Source: Alnus glutinosa (taxonomy: Eukaryota > Streptophyta > Magnoliopsida > Fagales > Betulaceae). Taken from it: a stretch of 64,000 nt of DNA. The notes below the pieces were generated by a model, which worked only from the letters and a program-made list of their open reading frames with translations, was not told where the DNA came from and searched no databases. Location: assembly GCF_958979055.1 (NCBI RefSeq), contig NC_084890.1:124001-188000 (forward strand), read 5' to 3'. Made by a program: the position numbers and the translations under genes. Below, one piece after another: positions 1 through 11,109 of this stretch (position 1 is its first letter; each line of letters opens with the position of its first letter).

Positions 1-3000
1 CCGTTCGCAGATGGAACTCAATGTCGAATTGCCCGAGTTCTACAGCCCAGTTGACCAGCCTACCCGACAGGTCTGGTTTCTGGAGGACCTTCTTCAAGGG
101 GTACTCAGTTAGTACCCGGATGGCGTGCGTCTGGAAGTAAGGCCTCAGTTTCTGGGCGGACACTATCAGAGCAAATGCCAACTTTTCTATCCTTGGGTAT
201 CTCTCTTCCGCTCCGCGGAGTGCTCTGCTCGTGAAGTACACCGGCTTCTGTATACCCTTCTCTTCCCGGACGAGAGCTGAGGAGACCGCCGAGGATGATA
301 CAACCAAGTACATATAGAGGACCTCTCCTTCCACTGGTCGACTCAAAAGAGGAGGGTTCATCAAATACTCTTTTAGATTCCCAAAAGCCTCTTCGCACTT
401 CGAATCCCACACGAATGCCTTTATCAGGATTTTAAAGAAGGGGAGGCCCTTGTCGGTAGACCTCGAAATGAATCGGTTCAAGGCCGCTATCCGTTCGGTC
501 AGTTGCTGTAATTGTTTCGTGGTCTTCGGCGGTTGCATTTCCAGCACCGCTCGGACTTTTTCGGGGTTCGCCTCTATGCCCCTCTGGGACACCAAATATC
601 CCAAGAATTTACCGGACGAGACCCCGAAGGTGCACTTAGCCGGGTTTAACCTCATTCGATAACGCCTTATTGTATCGAACGTCTCCTTCAGATCGGAGAC
701 GTGATCCAGGGCCTTCGCACTTTTCACGAGCATGTCATCAACGTACACTTCCACATTCCGGCCCATTTGTTTCTCAAACATCCTGTTCACCAACCTCTGA
801 TATGTAACGCCCGCGTTTTTCAGCCCGAACGGCATCACCTTGTAACAATACAGGCCCTGATCGGTAATGAAAGAGGTCTTCTCCTGATCTTCTTCCGTCA
901 TTTGTATTTGGTTGTACCCCGAGAACACATCCATGAAACTCAGGAGTTGGTGCCCAGAAGTTGAATAGACAAGGAGGTCTATGCGGGGCAGTGGAAAGCT
1001 ATCTTTTGGGCAGGCCTTGTTCAAGTCGGTGAAGTCCACGCACATTCTCCACTTGTTATTGGACTTCTTCACTAACACGACATTGGCGAGCCATTCGGGA
1101 TAGTCAACCTCTTGGACGAACCCTGCTGCCAACAACTTCGAGACTTCATCGGCCACCTCCTGGTTTCTCTCGGGGGCGAAAGTCCTTCTCTTCTGCCTCA
1201 CGGGTCTAAAGCTGGGATCCGCGTTCAGCCTATGCATGATAATCGAGAGGTCGATGCCGGGCATGTTTTCATGATTCCACGCAAACACGTCTCTGTTACC
1301 TTTGAGGAACGAGACTATCTCCTCCTTCAGCCTCTCGGGAAGTTGGGAGCCAATTTTCACTCTCTCACCCGGACCTCCAACTTCGAACTCTTCCAAGTCC
1401 TCTATCGGTTCCAGGGACTGTAATTGCTATTTTTCCCCTTCCCCGGCATCTTTTGTGCGGCCGGCCTTCAAGGTACTAATATAGCACATGCGGGCAGCCC
1501 TCTGGTCTCCCCTGACCACACCGACTCCTGAGCTAGTCGGAAATTTCATGCACAGATGGGGGGTTGAGGTTACGGCCCCCAAATCATTCAAGGATGGCCT
1601 CCCCAGGATAACGTTGTAAGCCGACCGCCCTTCCACAACTAAGAATTTCACCATAACCGTTTTCTCCTGGGGGCTAGTTCTCGCCATAACCGGCAGGTCA
1701 ATAGACCCGATCGGGAGGACCTGTTCTCCGAAAAAACCGACCAAGGGACCCTTCACCGGGACCAACTTCCCTTGACCTATGCTCATCAACTCGAAGGCTG
1801 ACTTATATATTATGTTGGCGGAACTTCCGGTGTCGACAAGGACCCTGTGTATCTTATGATTGGTGATCGCTAAAGTCACCACCAGAGCGTCTGAGTGGGG
1901 GAGCAAGACCCCAACAAAATCTTCATTTGAGAAACCAATGAGTAAGTCCTCATACTTCCTCATTTTCGGCGGTCTCTGGACCGAGTATATTTCGAACTCC
2001 TTTAGGTGCCTCGCATATGCTTTACGCGCCGCACTTGAGTCTCTTCCACCTCCAAAACCGCCGGATATTGTATGAATTTCGCTGAGGTTTTCCCGACCAG
2101 GCAGCCGCGCTTGACTCCTGCTTCTCTCTCGCCTGTCCCAGTCGGCTGGTCGGTTGTTAGGCTCCCTATCACGATCCCGGGGACGTTCCATCCTTTCCCT
2201 GGGCTCTTCCCGATATCTCTGCGGCTGGTTCCTCTATTCCTCGGGCTGGGAGTTTCGATCAAACCCAGGCGGACCCCGTTGACCTGCCAGGAAACGGACT
2301 AGCTTCCCGTTCCAGATAAACTTCTCGATTAAGGCCCGCAAGGACCTGCAATTCTCTGTGCTATGCCCCTTTGACTCATGTAAAGCGCAATAGTGGTCAG
2401 CGGTCCTCGGGTGGGGAGTTCCCACTATCTCCGCAGGTTTCTCGTACATGGGATCCACTTTAATCGCCGCTAGGACCTCTTCGATGGGCGCGTTGAGAGG
2501 GGTCCAGTTGTAATCCTGGAACTTCTTCTTGATCCCGGATTCCGTTGCATCCTGCCTCTAGTGGAATTCCTTCATTTTCTTCGGCTTCTCTCCCTGATTA
2601 GAGGTTTGGGCGATTCCTTTCCCGAGCAACGCTCGAAGAGTCTCTTCTTGGTTGATAAACTCGTCTGCCCTTTCCATGAACTCATGAAGATAACGAGTCG
2701 GCTTCCGGGCGAGGTCAGCCATCAGCGGCCCATCTTTCCTAATCCCCTGTTAAAGTGCCGAATGCACGAACTCTTCGGTGGGGCTCTCAGTGGTGAGCCT
2801 TGCTTGATTGAAGCACTGGAGGAACTCTTTAAGGGACTCATCTCGCCCTTGTTGTATCGACATCAAAGTGCCTGCCGGCTTCCTTCTCACAACTCCCGCC
2901 ATGAATTGAGTTACGAACATTTTTCCGAATTCGTCAAAGTTTTGTATAGACTTCGGGGGAAGCCTTCTATACCAATCTCTGGCATTTCCCGACAAGGCCA

Positions 3001-4265
3001 GCGGGAAGGCGCGGCACGCCACCTCATCCGGGGTCCCCTGCAATTCGAGGTGAGCGCAGTAGTTGTCCAAGTGCTCAATCGGGTCCTCCTGCCCGGTGTA
3101 GGTCTTGATATCGGGGACTTTGAATTTCTCGGGGAGGCGGAATGAGGCCACCCGGTCAGCAAATGGGGAAGCTGACTTCTGGAGCAGATCTCCGGCTCTA
3201 GACGTGCTCCCATTATGCTGGTGCTACGCCGTTTCCGTCAGCAGGTCACACCTCTGCTCCAGCTTCTCAATAATCTCCTTGAGCTTTTTGTCCATCCTTT
3301 TCGACGTCCTGTTCTTTCGGGGTTTTTGATCCATGGCATTTTGGTTCTTCTTTCTTTCTTTCCGTCCTCCTCGACTGCTCGGTTGCATTTCTTCGTCCTG
3401 CTCTTCTCCCCCGATAGGCTGCGGGGTTGCCGAGTTCGAATCTTCCACATGGTGCCGCTGCAGTTTGGCATTCTTCTTTTCCAACTCATACATCTCCTTT
3501 TCCATCTGAGCTATCCTCTCATTAAGGATTTCCAGTGTGGGAGACGGTCTTGAGGAAGACTCTCCCCTCTCGGGGCGCTCTTTCATGCGATCCCCCCACG
3601 GGCCCCTCAGCGCTTCCGACCTCGTAGTCACCATACCGGATGCACAAGTAAGCTTCGCAAGAGCAACGAGTGGTTCCCACAGACGGCGCCAAACTGTTGA
3701 TGCTAATTCCGGTCGGTGAAGCAGAAGATGCCGCAGGTGGACGCGACCGACTGACCTGCAAAAACAAAGGACGTACAGTGGGTTTCCCCAGCGGTCCTCC
3801 TCCGACGCCCAAATTAGATGAAGTATATTTTGAGAGAGAGAGAGAGAGAGAGTTCAGAACTTGTATCCAAAAAAAAAAACTCACTACCTGGGCCTCGTTA
3901 TTTATAGGCAGCTGTCCTCAGGGTTAGGTAGGAATATTCCGGCTTTTAGGGCATAGTGACTCCCTGTGCATAAACAGAACCAAGGTACGCCCTTTGCAGT
4001 GATGGGCAGTTGGGCTCTTTAATGACGGAACGTGGGACTTCAGTAAATCCCAGATCTTCAGGGATTCAGTCACCTAACCGTCCTCCTTCATTAGCATCGT
4101 TATTATTACCACTTGTCGGTTAATAGAGCATTCGACACCTCCTACTCGGGCAACCTGGGTCGGGGCCTCACCCACTTGGGAAGAAGGCTTTTATCGGCAG
4201 CGTGGAACCCGACACCTCCCGCTCGGTGGGGACCCTCCCCTCTCGGGAAGGTGATTTTATCAACA
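1..4265 (-). mobile_element. Ty3/gypsy LTR retrotransposon, 5' LTR plus gag-pol, cut by the window edge
   Basis: This is an old virus-like element read on the minus strand. From right to left it shows an LTR (3696-4265), a primer-binding-type stretch containing TGGCGCC beside it (about 3676-3695), and a gag region (about 3634-2560) with a retrotransposon-gag type domain near 3150-2750. A pepsin-type protease region with the box LVDTGSS lies near 1835, and reverse transcriptase with a YVDD-type box lies near 735-750. RNase H follows towards base 1. The far end and second LTR lie outside the window. The protease box and the absence of a visible chromodomain would suit a Tat-like lineage, but that is inference. 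The copy looks broken, with a handful of interruptions. Its age cannot be estimated because only one LTR is visible. It lies inside LINE sequence. Confidence 0.9.
3696..4265 (-). repeat. LTR of the Ty3/gypsy element (570 bp)
   Basis: The LTR begins TGTTGAT and ends ATCAACA, a perfect 7-bp terminal inverted repeat with the usual TG...CA ends. The primer-binding-type sequence abuts it at 3695, so it is the 5' LTR of the minus-strand element. A short (GA)n run lies inside near 3832-3852. The five bases after it (ACCAT, 4266-4270) are the expected target-site duplication; the partner copy would be outside the window. Confidence 0.85.
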
Positions 4266-7200
4266 ACCATCATGACTAAATGGGAGGGTGGTAGTTAAAC
4301 CTCCAAAAGAAGCTGTTGAAGAGGGAATTCAGAAATGGTCTAATGCTCTTATTGGTCAGTTTCTTGATAAGTCATTACCATTTTATGTGGTAAAGAGGGC
4401 TGTTGATCATCTTTGGGATGCAAATGGACCAATGGAGGTATTTCTGTTGGATAATGGGCTCTACTTGTTTCGATTTGGAAATGAAGAATCCAGAGATGCT
4501 GTTCTTGAAAAGAAGTTATGGCACATTGCAAATCGACATCTCATCCTTCGTAGATGGGGTCCAGGTATGCAACTCCTCAATTTGTCTTTATCCTCTGTTC
4601 ATGTTTGGATAAAGTTACATAATTTGCCTACGGAGTATTGGAATGCTACCTGCTTGAGTAATATAGCTAGTGGGGTGGGTAATCCAATATGTGCTGACTT
4701 TGTAACTGAGGAGCAACGTAGACTAGCTAGGGTTTGCTCGTGTGCTAGTTGAGGTTGATGTTGCTTCTGATTTTCCAAAGGAGATTGATTTAATTGGTCT
4801 TAATGAGGAAGTTATAAAAATAGGTGTTGAATATCCCTGGCTGCCAATTAAGTGTAATAAATGCAGTGTTTTTGGGCATGCTACTCACACTTGTCCAAAA
4901 ACTAAGAAGGCCATTTGGGTTCCTCGCAAGAAGGAGCCTACTAAACAGGAGGTTGTGAAAAAGGCCCCTGTCAAGGAGAGTTTTGGTGGAGTTGACAAGC
5001 CGGGTCCTTCTGGTGTGGAGAAATGGACTGTGGTGAATCATGCTAAGAAAACTCCCAAGACTCGTCCTATTGCAGTAGATAACAGTGTTCATTGGACAAA
5101 TTCATTCCAATTGCTAGCAAGAGTTGAGGGTTTGAAGTTTGATGATACTGAGATTAGAAAGTCAAATGAGGCTCTCCAACTCATTTTGGATGAAATGGTG
5201 GATCCTGGACATTCCCTTGCAGATGATAAGGGGAAAGGGATAATGGAAGAGGGGGTTGAGGAGGGAATGAGAGATTTATCTCATTCATAAACCTACTAGT
5301 TTGGAATATAAGGGGCTTAAACCACCCTTCCAAACAAAGAGAGGTTCAAAGAATTATTAGAGAAAAAAAGATTAGCTTGTTTGTTTGCTTGAGACTAGGG
5401 TGAAGGTAATCAATGCATATTCTATTGTGTCCTCTATGCTTCCTGATTTGACTTTTTGTTTCAATTATGAGAATCATTTGCTTGGAAGAATCTGGGTAGG
5501 ATGGAATCCTACTAATTTTGATGTTTCTGTCCTTGAGAAGAGTGCCCAAAGTATTACATGTGTTGTAAATTCTGTCAAGGAGAAGTTTAGATGGTTTCAC
5601 ACTTTTGTTTATGCTGCAAATCAGCTTGTGGACGGAAGACCCTTGTGGCAGGAACTATCTTCCATGAAAACTAAAGCAGCATCTCATCCTTGGATTCTGT
5701 GTGGGGATTTTAATGTTGTTAGGAATCTAGCTGAGAAATGGGGTTCGGATAGACTGAACTCCGAAGTGGAGTTTGATAGGTGTTCAGATGGCTAATTTTG
5801 ATGTTTCAGTCCTTGAGAAGAGTGCCCAAAGTATTACATGCGTTGTAAATTCTGTCAAGGAGAAGTTTAGATGGTTTCATACTTTTGTTTATGCTGCAAA
5901 TCAGCTTGTGGATGGAAGACCCTTGTGGCAGGAACTGTCTTCCATGAAAACTAGAGCAACATGTCATCCTTGGATTATGTGTGGGGATTTTAATGTTGTT
6001 AGGAATCTGGCTGAGAAATGGGGTTCGGATAGACTGAACTCCGAAGTGGAGTTTGATGAGTGTTTAAACAATTTGGAGGTCACTGATTTGAATTCTAGCG
6101 GGTGTTTTTTCACTTGGAATAATAAAAGTAAAGGGTTTGGTTTTGTTGCCAAAAAATTGGATTGAGTTATGGTTAATGAGGATTGGCTTTGCAACTTTGG
6201 GAAGACACTTGTAGATTTTTCTCCCTGTGGTGTTTCTGATCACTCACCTGCTATGATTTCAATAGGGACTTTGGTCAGTTTTGGACCAAAACCTTTTAAG
6301 TTCTATAACTACTGGCTGGAAAGTGCTGACTTTATGGTTTGGCTTTCCAATTGTTGGGGTCAATCTTTTCAGGGGTTCCCTATGTTCAGGCTGTATAGAA
6401 AGCTAAAAGCTTTCAAAGCCGTTTTGAAAGATAAGACTCTTAACTGCTATGGGAATCTTAAGGGCCGTGTGAATCATGCTAGAGCCTGCTTGGAGTTAGC
6501 TCAACTTGGTGTTTTGGAATCTCATGGGAGTGCTAACAGTTTGTTGAAGGAAAGAGAGTCTCTTCATGTCTATGTATCCATTTCAAAGGCTGAGGAGGCT
6601 TTTCTGAAACAAAAAGCCCGTAATCAGTGGCTACAATTAGGTTACCAGAACTCTGCTTTCTTCCACTGGATTCTTAAAGGGAGGCAAGCCTGAAACACTA
6701 TTTCCTATCTTTTTGATGAAAAAGGGACTAGAGTGGAGGATATAGATACTATTATAGGTATGGCTAAAGAGTTCTACAATAAGTTGTTGGGTACTCAAGC
6801 CATGATGTTCACTGAGGAACATGATGCTCGTCTTCAACAGCTTATTCCTCATTCTATCTCTGCTGAAAGTGGTCTTTTACTGGAAAGGGAGATTAAATCT
6901 AGTTGGCAAAAACCAGTCGGCCTTCATACCTAGTAGGAGTATTTCTGAGAATTTTCTTTTAGCCCAGAAATTGGTCAGGAATTACCATAGGAAAGCTGGT
7001 GTTTCACGCTGCACTATGAAGGTGGATTTGATGAAAGCTTATGATTCAGTAAACTAGGACTTTATCATTAAGTGTTTGGTCTGTTTTGGGTTTCCTCATA
7101 AATTTATAAATTGGATCAAGGAGTGCATTACCTCTCCTCGGTTTTCTGTCTCTTTGAATGAGACATTGGTTGGCTATTTTAAAGGAGCAAAGGGGCTATG

Positions 7201-9104
7201 GCAAGGGGATTCTTTATCCTCTTACCTGTTTGTGATAACTATGGAAGTTTTTTCTAGGCTTATGGCTGATTATACCAAAGCAGGTTTGGGTTTTGGTTTT
7301 CATCATAGATGTGCTCGGTTGCAGCTCACACACCTATGTTTTGCAGATGATTTGCTCATTTTTTATGATGCTTGTCATACCTCTATCTCCATCATAAAGG
7401 CTGCCCTTTTGGAGTTTGAGATACTTTCTGGTTTGTGTGCTAATCCTTCCAAGAGCTCCTTGTTCTGTGCTGGGATTTCCAACCGATTGAAGGATGGTTT
7501 ATTAGCAGATTTACAGATGAGGGAGGGTTAGCTCCCAGTCAGGTATCTTGGTGTGCCTCTTATCTCCTCAAAGCTCTCTGTTGCTGACTATAGTGCCTTG
7601 CTTGAAAAGATAACTGGCCGCATCAACTCTTGGACATCTAAGAACCTTTCTTTTGCAGGGAGGTTGCAGCTACTGACTTCAGTTCTCTATAGCTTTTACA
7701 AGTTTACTGGTCTAGTCTTTTTATTCTTCCTATGAAGATTATAAAAGAGATTAACCAGAAATTTAATCGGTTCTTATGGAATGGAAAGGATGTGAGTTCA
7801 GCTAGAGCAAAAATTGCTTGGAATGATGTCTGTTTTCCAAAACAAAAAGATGGCCGGGGGTTAAAAAATCTGGAAACTTGGAATGTGGCTTCAATGATGA
7901 GGCATATCTAGAGTTTGTTTGCAAAGTTAGGTTCTATATGGGTTGCATGGGTTAAAGCTTACTTCATGAAAGGGAGAAGTTTTTGGAGTGTAAGACTTTC
8001 CTAGAATTGCTCTTGGTGTTGGAGAAAATTTCTAAAACTGAGAGGCTTGGCTCATGGTTTCCTAATGTTTGAGGTTGGAGATAGTAAAAATATCCATCTA
8101 TGGTTGGACTCTTGGCACCCTTTTCGTGTTTTGTATGATAAGCATGGTTACGAAATCATTTATGATTCTCAAAGCAGGATGGATGCTACTCTGGATTCTG
8201 TTCTTCAGAATGGGAGATGGTGTTGAAAACCAGCCCGATTTGATGCTTTGGTGGATGTGCAAAGCAAGCTGCTTGAGGTTCATATTGGTGTATTTGATAA
8301 ACCGTTTTGGACCATAACTCGGAATGGCAATTACATCTGTGCTGCCACTTGGAATTTCCTGATAAGGAAGAAGGATGTTGTGGATTGGTGGAACTTGGTA
8401 TGGTATCCTATGGTTAGTTCTGCATAATAGGCTAACTACTGATGATCTGTTACTTGCTTGGGGTTACAATGGAGATACGAGTTGTGTGTTTTGCAGGAGT
8501 GCTACTGAGAGCAGGGATCATTTGTTCTTCTCTTGTAGTTTAAGTTATAGAATATGGAAAACTTGCTTGCAGGGCTGTCATTCTTTAGCTACTCTTTCTG
8601 ATTGGTTTGATATCATTAGAGAGGGCTACATAGAGTGGAAAACTAAGGCTTTGAGGAGTGTCCTTTGCAGACTGATTTTAAGTGCTACTGTCTATGGGTT
8701 ATGGCGTGCAAGCAATGAAATAAAGTTTAGTAGGCAGCCGAGGACAGAGGAGCAAATACTAAAGCAAATTTTCTAGGAGGTTCGTTCTAGGATCTCAGGA
8801 AAAGGGAAGTTTAAGAAGTCTGAAGAAAATGCTAGAATTCGCCATGTTGGAATCTTGATTCTAGCATTCTAGTTTAATTCTAGTATTGTAGTTGCAGTCT
8901 GCTGATGTTTACCAGATCTGTCGTGTGGTTTACATATTGCTTTGTAGAGGTTTTGCTCTGTTTTTGTTGAGTTGTTTGGCAGCTGTCTTGTAGTTGCTGA
9001 TCTTTGTGTTTGGTGTTTAGAGCTTTTGCTCTTGTTGTTTTGATGAAATAGTTGTTTGTATCTTTTATGTTTTAATATAGTTTCACTTATTCATCGAAAA
9101 AAAA
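4266..9104 (+). mobile_element. L1-type LINE, decayed, 5' end outside the window
   Basis: A non-LTR retrotransposon on the plus strand. ORF1 (4288-5290, in two frames with a shift near 4740) has a DUF4283-type domain and a CCHC zinc knuckle (CNKC...GHATHTC, about 4852-4895). ORF2 starts near 5292 with an endonuclease (WNIRGLN, GDFNVV at about 5703 and again at 5983, SDHSP near 6238). Reverse transcriptase (AYDSVN near 7040, FADD near 7345) and a C-terminal zf-RVT zinc region (about 8375-8560) follow. An 8-base A tail (9097-9104) ends it. The frame is broken by several stops and shifts, and the N-terminal part of the RT appears deleted near 6890. A 280-bp tandem duplication lies in the endonuclease. 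The 5' end is cut off by the LTR element at 4265. Confidence 0.88.
5512..6071 (+). repeat. 280-bp tandem direct duplication inside the LINE endonuclease
   Basis: Two adjacent copies of the same endonuclease segment occur at about 5512-5791 and 5792-6071. The offset of 280 is visible at the shared start CTAATTTTGATGTTTC (5512 and 5792). By eye they differ at about a dozen positions over some 265 aligned bases, and the end of copy 1 diverges. The repeat duplicates the GDFNVV catalytic region, so the encoded endonuclease would carry it twice. 280 is not a multiple of 3, so the duplication also shifts the frame. Confidence 0.9.
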
Positions 9105-9428
9105 GGATACTGCAGAGGCAAAATTGGGTTTATTCTTGATGGGATTCCTCGAACAAGGATGCAAGCTGAGATTCTTGACCAAATTGTTGATATCGATTTA
9201 GTCGTGATTTTCAAATGCACAAAAGACCACTTGGAGGTCCCTGTAAAGGAAAAGTTTCATATTTATTCATAGCAGAGTAAGCCATTGGAAGATTACTATA
9301 GGAAACAGCAGAAACTTCTTGAATTTCATGTGGCAAGTGCACCAGGAGAAACTTGACAAGGGTTGTTGGCTGCATTGCACCTCCAACATATAAATGTTGT
9401 TAGTTCTTCACAGAAGCTGACTGTGTGA
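9105..9428 (+). pseudogene. Adenylate kinase fragment, decayed, probably a retrocopy
   Basis: One reading frame from 9105 to the stop at 9426-9428 gives 108 codons matching the C-terminal half of a plant organellar-type adenylate kinase. It has the box GFILDGIPRT, a stretch reading AEILDQIVDIDLVV, and a tail SKPLEDYYRKQ...APGET*QGLLAALHLQHIN. The LID region expected between the FKC and EKF boxes is missing, joined without an intron. Two in-frame stops lie at 9270-9272 (TAG) and 9354-9356 (TGA, at a Trp position). The absence of introns suggests a processed copy, which is inference. The LINE A tail abuts its first base, so the LINE inserted here or joined at a break; the 5' half is not in the window. 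Confidence 0.8.
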
Positions 9429-9687
9429 TCGGTTTTGTCAGGTCTTTTGACTGCCCTATTATTTTCATTTCGGTAAACTAATAACTATGAGTGTAAGAAC
9501 CACATTGAGTATTGAAGCTTTTGAATGCAGAAAAATATTCCACTCAGTTTTTTTTTTTAAATAATAAATAAATCTCTTTTGTTTTTTAATTTATTTATTT
9601 TTGTTGACATTGGATTTTTTTTTTTTTTTCTTGAATGGTTTAAGAAACAGGCTAACCTCGGTTTTCATTGTTCCCCCACTTTCAATA

Positions 9688-9916
9688 GGAAATAGGATCC
9701 TCTCAATTTCAAATGAAATATATGCTATCCATTTTATGATCAGGATTTAAAGTTAATACATCTAATGGTGTACATGATTTCATATTATTTAAAATTTTAA
9801 AAGACGTGCCAACATTAACTTCATATACATCATTAGATGCATCAACTTTAAGTCATGACTTTTCATTTAAAATGGATAGCATCCATTTCATTAAAGAAAA
9901 TGGAGGATCATATTCC
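9688..9916. mobile_element. Mutator-like MITE with 9-bp target duplication
   Basis: A 229-bp foldback element. The ends read GGAAATAGGATCCTC and, reverse complemented, GGAATATGATCCTCC. The arms continue as an imperfect inverted repeat of about 75 bp, with shared boxes such as TGCTATCCATTTTA and CATCTAATG. It is flanked on both sides by the 9-bp direct repeat CTTTCAATA (9679-9687 and 9917-9925). A 9-bp duplication with long terminal inverted repeats fits the Mutator superfamily. No coding capacity is seen. Confidence 0.75.
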
Positions 9917-10239
9917 CTTTCAATAGGTGCCAGCTAATTTTCCTCACTAATTAAAGATTTCATGTCACATGGAGACAACAAATAGCCCCACCACTTCGGG
10001 TTCCCAAGAATTAATATAATCATAATCAACTCTCCCTTCCAATTGTGATTGTCGGATTACTTTGTGGGGGATTGGACGGTGAAAAATATGAGGTACCGGC
10101 AATACTCAGTTTTTAAGAAAAAAAGAAAAGTTGGTCAACAATTTCGGATTAATCTAAAACATTACAAATCCAAATAACTAAATACTCCAAAACATTACAA
10201 ATCCAACTAACTAAATACAAACAAATTTTTAATATATAT

Positions 10240-10408
10240 TATAAGGGTAGGCGGTTAGTGGTTACTAACCGCCTCTGTCCACCCCTAAAACTGCTAACCG
10301 TCTCCGCCAAGGCGGCTAGCAGTTATTTATAACCTCTTTTGAAAACGGTTAGGCGGTTAACGGTTGTGGAGCGATTATAACTGCCCCGTTTGTACAGGCC
10401 TAGATTCT
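10240..10408. mobile_element. hAT-like non-autonomous fragment rich in CGGTTA motifs
   Basis: The stretch is full of GGCGGTTA and TAACCGCC motifs in both orientations. It ends at GTACAGGCCTAG, which resembles one end of a common plant non-autonomous hAT type. The left end and a target duplication were not found, so it is probably truncated. Confidence 0.35.
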
Positions 10409-10424
10409 CTTATATTTCCCTATA

Positions 10425-10604
10425 TCAATTAAATACTCTTTCTTTATTCTTATTTTATTCTTTTTCTTAGGTAGCACTGTAGCTACCCAAGAGTTTAGGG
10501 GAAATATAAGAAACTGATGTCAGTGATTTTTTTATGACTTTTTTCAAATTTTCCCTATATTTAGGGAAGGGAACCACCTATAGGGTATCTGCTACTAGTG
10601 CTCT
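10425..10604. mobile_element. TIR MITE, copy 1 of a two-copy family
   Basis: The right end reads GGGTATCTGCTACTAGTGCTC. Its reverse complement matches the left end of the copy at 40312. The inner segments GGTAGCACT, GTTTAGGG, TTTTCCCTATATTTA and the GAACC(A/G)CCTATAG box are shared in order with that copy. The left terminal repeat is not clear. It has no coding capacity and the superfamily is unassigned. Confidence 0.55.
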
Positions 10605-11109
10605 AAGGAGAAGAGATGTGAGAGGTGAGAGGTGAGAAAAGAGAGAATCGAGTTTATGATTACAATAATCATATTTTGACCAAAACCTAAAACAAAGAAA
10701 AAAGTAAACAAGATCATTGAATGTAGAAAAAACCAAATCGAACCTAGAACAATGAAAATATAAACAAAAAAATAGTGCCTTATGTAAAAAAAAAAAACCA
10801 AACTTTAGAAAAACCTAACATTGGTTTCATCGGATCTAGTTGAAGAATCAAATCAAAAGGATGCATTTTGGGGAATCTCACTTGCCGGTGGAGACGGCGC
10901 CGGTGAAGGACGGCCGGAGAGAGAGAGAGCTACAACCAGATATTACCGCCGGTGAAGAACGAATGAGAGAAAGAGAGATGCAGGCCGGTGGAGACGGCGT
11001 TGATGAGGAAGGACGGCCGGCTGGAGAAGAGAGAGAGAGAGTTGCGTTGGGAGGGGAAATGAAAAAATTGTTAAAGAATTTTCAAAATTAATATGTATAT
11101 ATATATCCC
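10605..11109. other. Purine-rich spacer between MITE and LINE
   Basis: GA-rich sequence with repeated GAGAGAGAG and CGGCCGG motifs. An 83-codon open frame (10840-11091) is made of biased Arg/Glu/Gly composition and has no recognised domain, so I do not call it a gene. Nothing else is supported here. Confidence 0.4.

Noticed and set aside
10840-11091. 83-codon open frame rich in Arg, Glu and Gly
   Set aside because: The composition follows the GA-rich and CGGCCGG repeats of the DNA, there is no recognisable domain, and it sits between two transposons.
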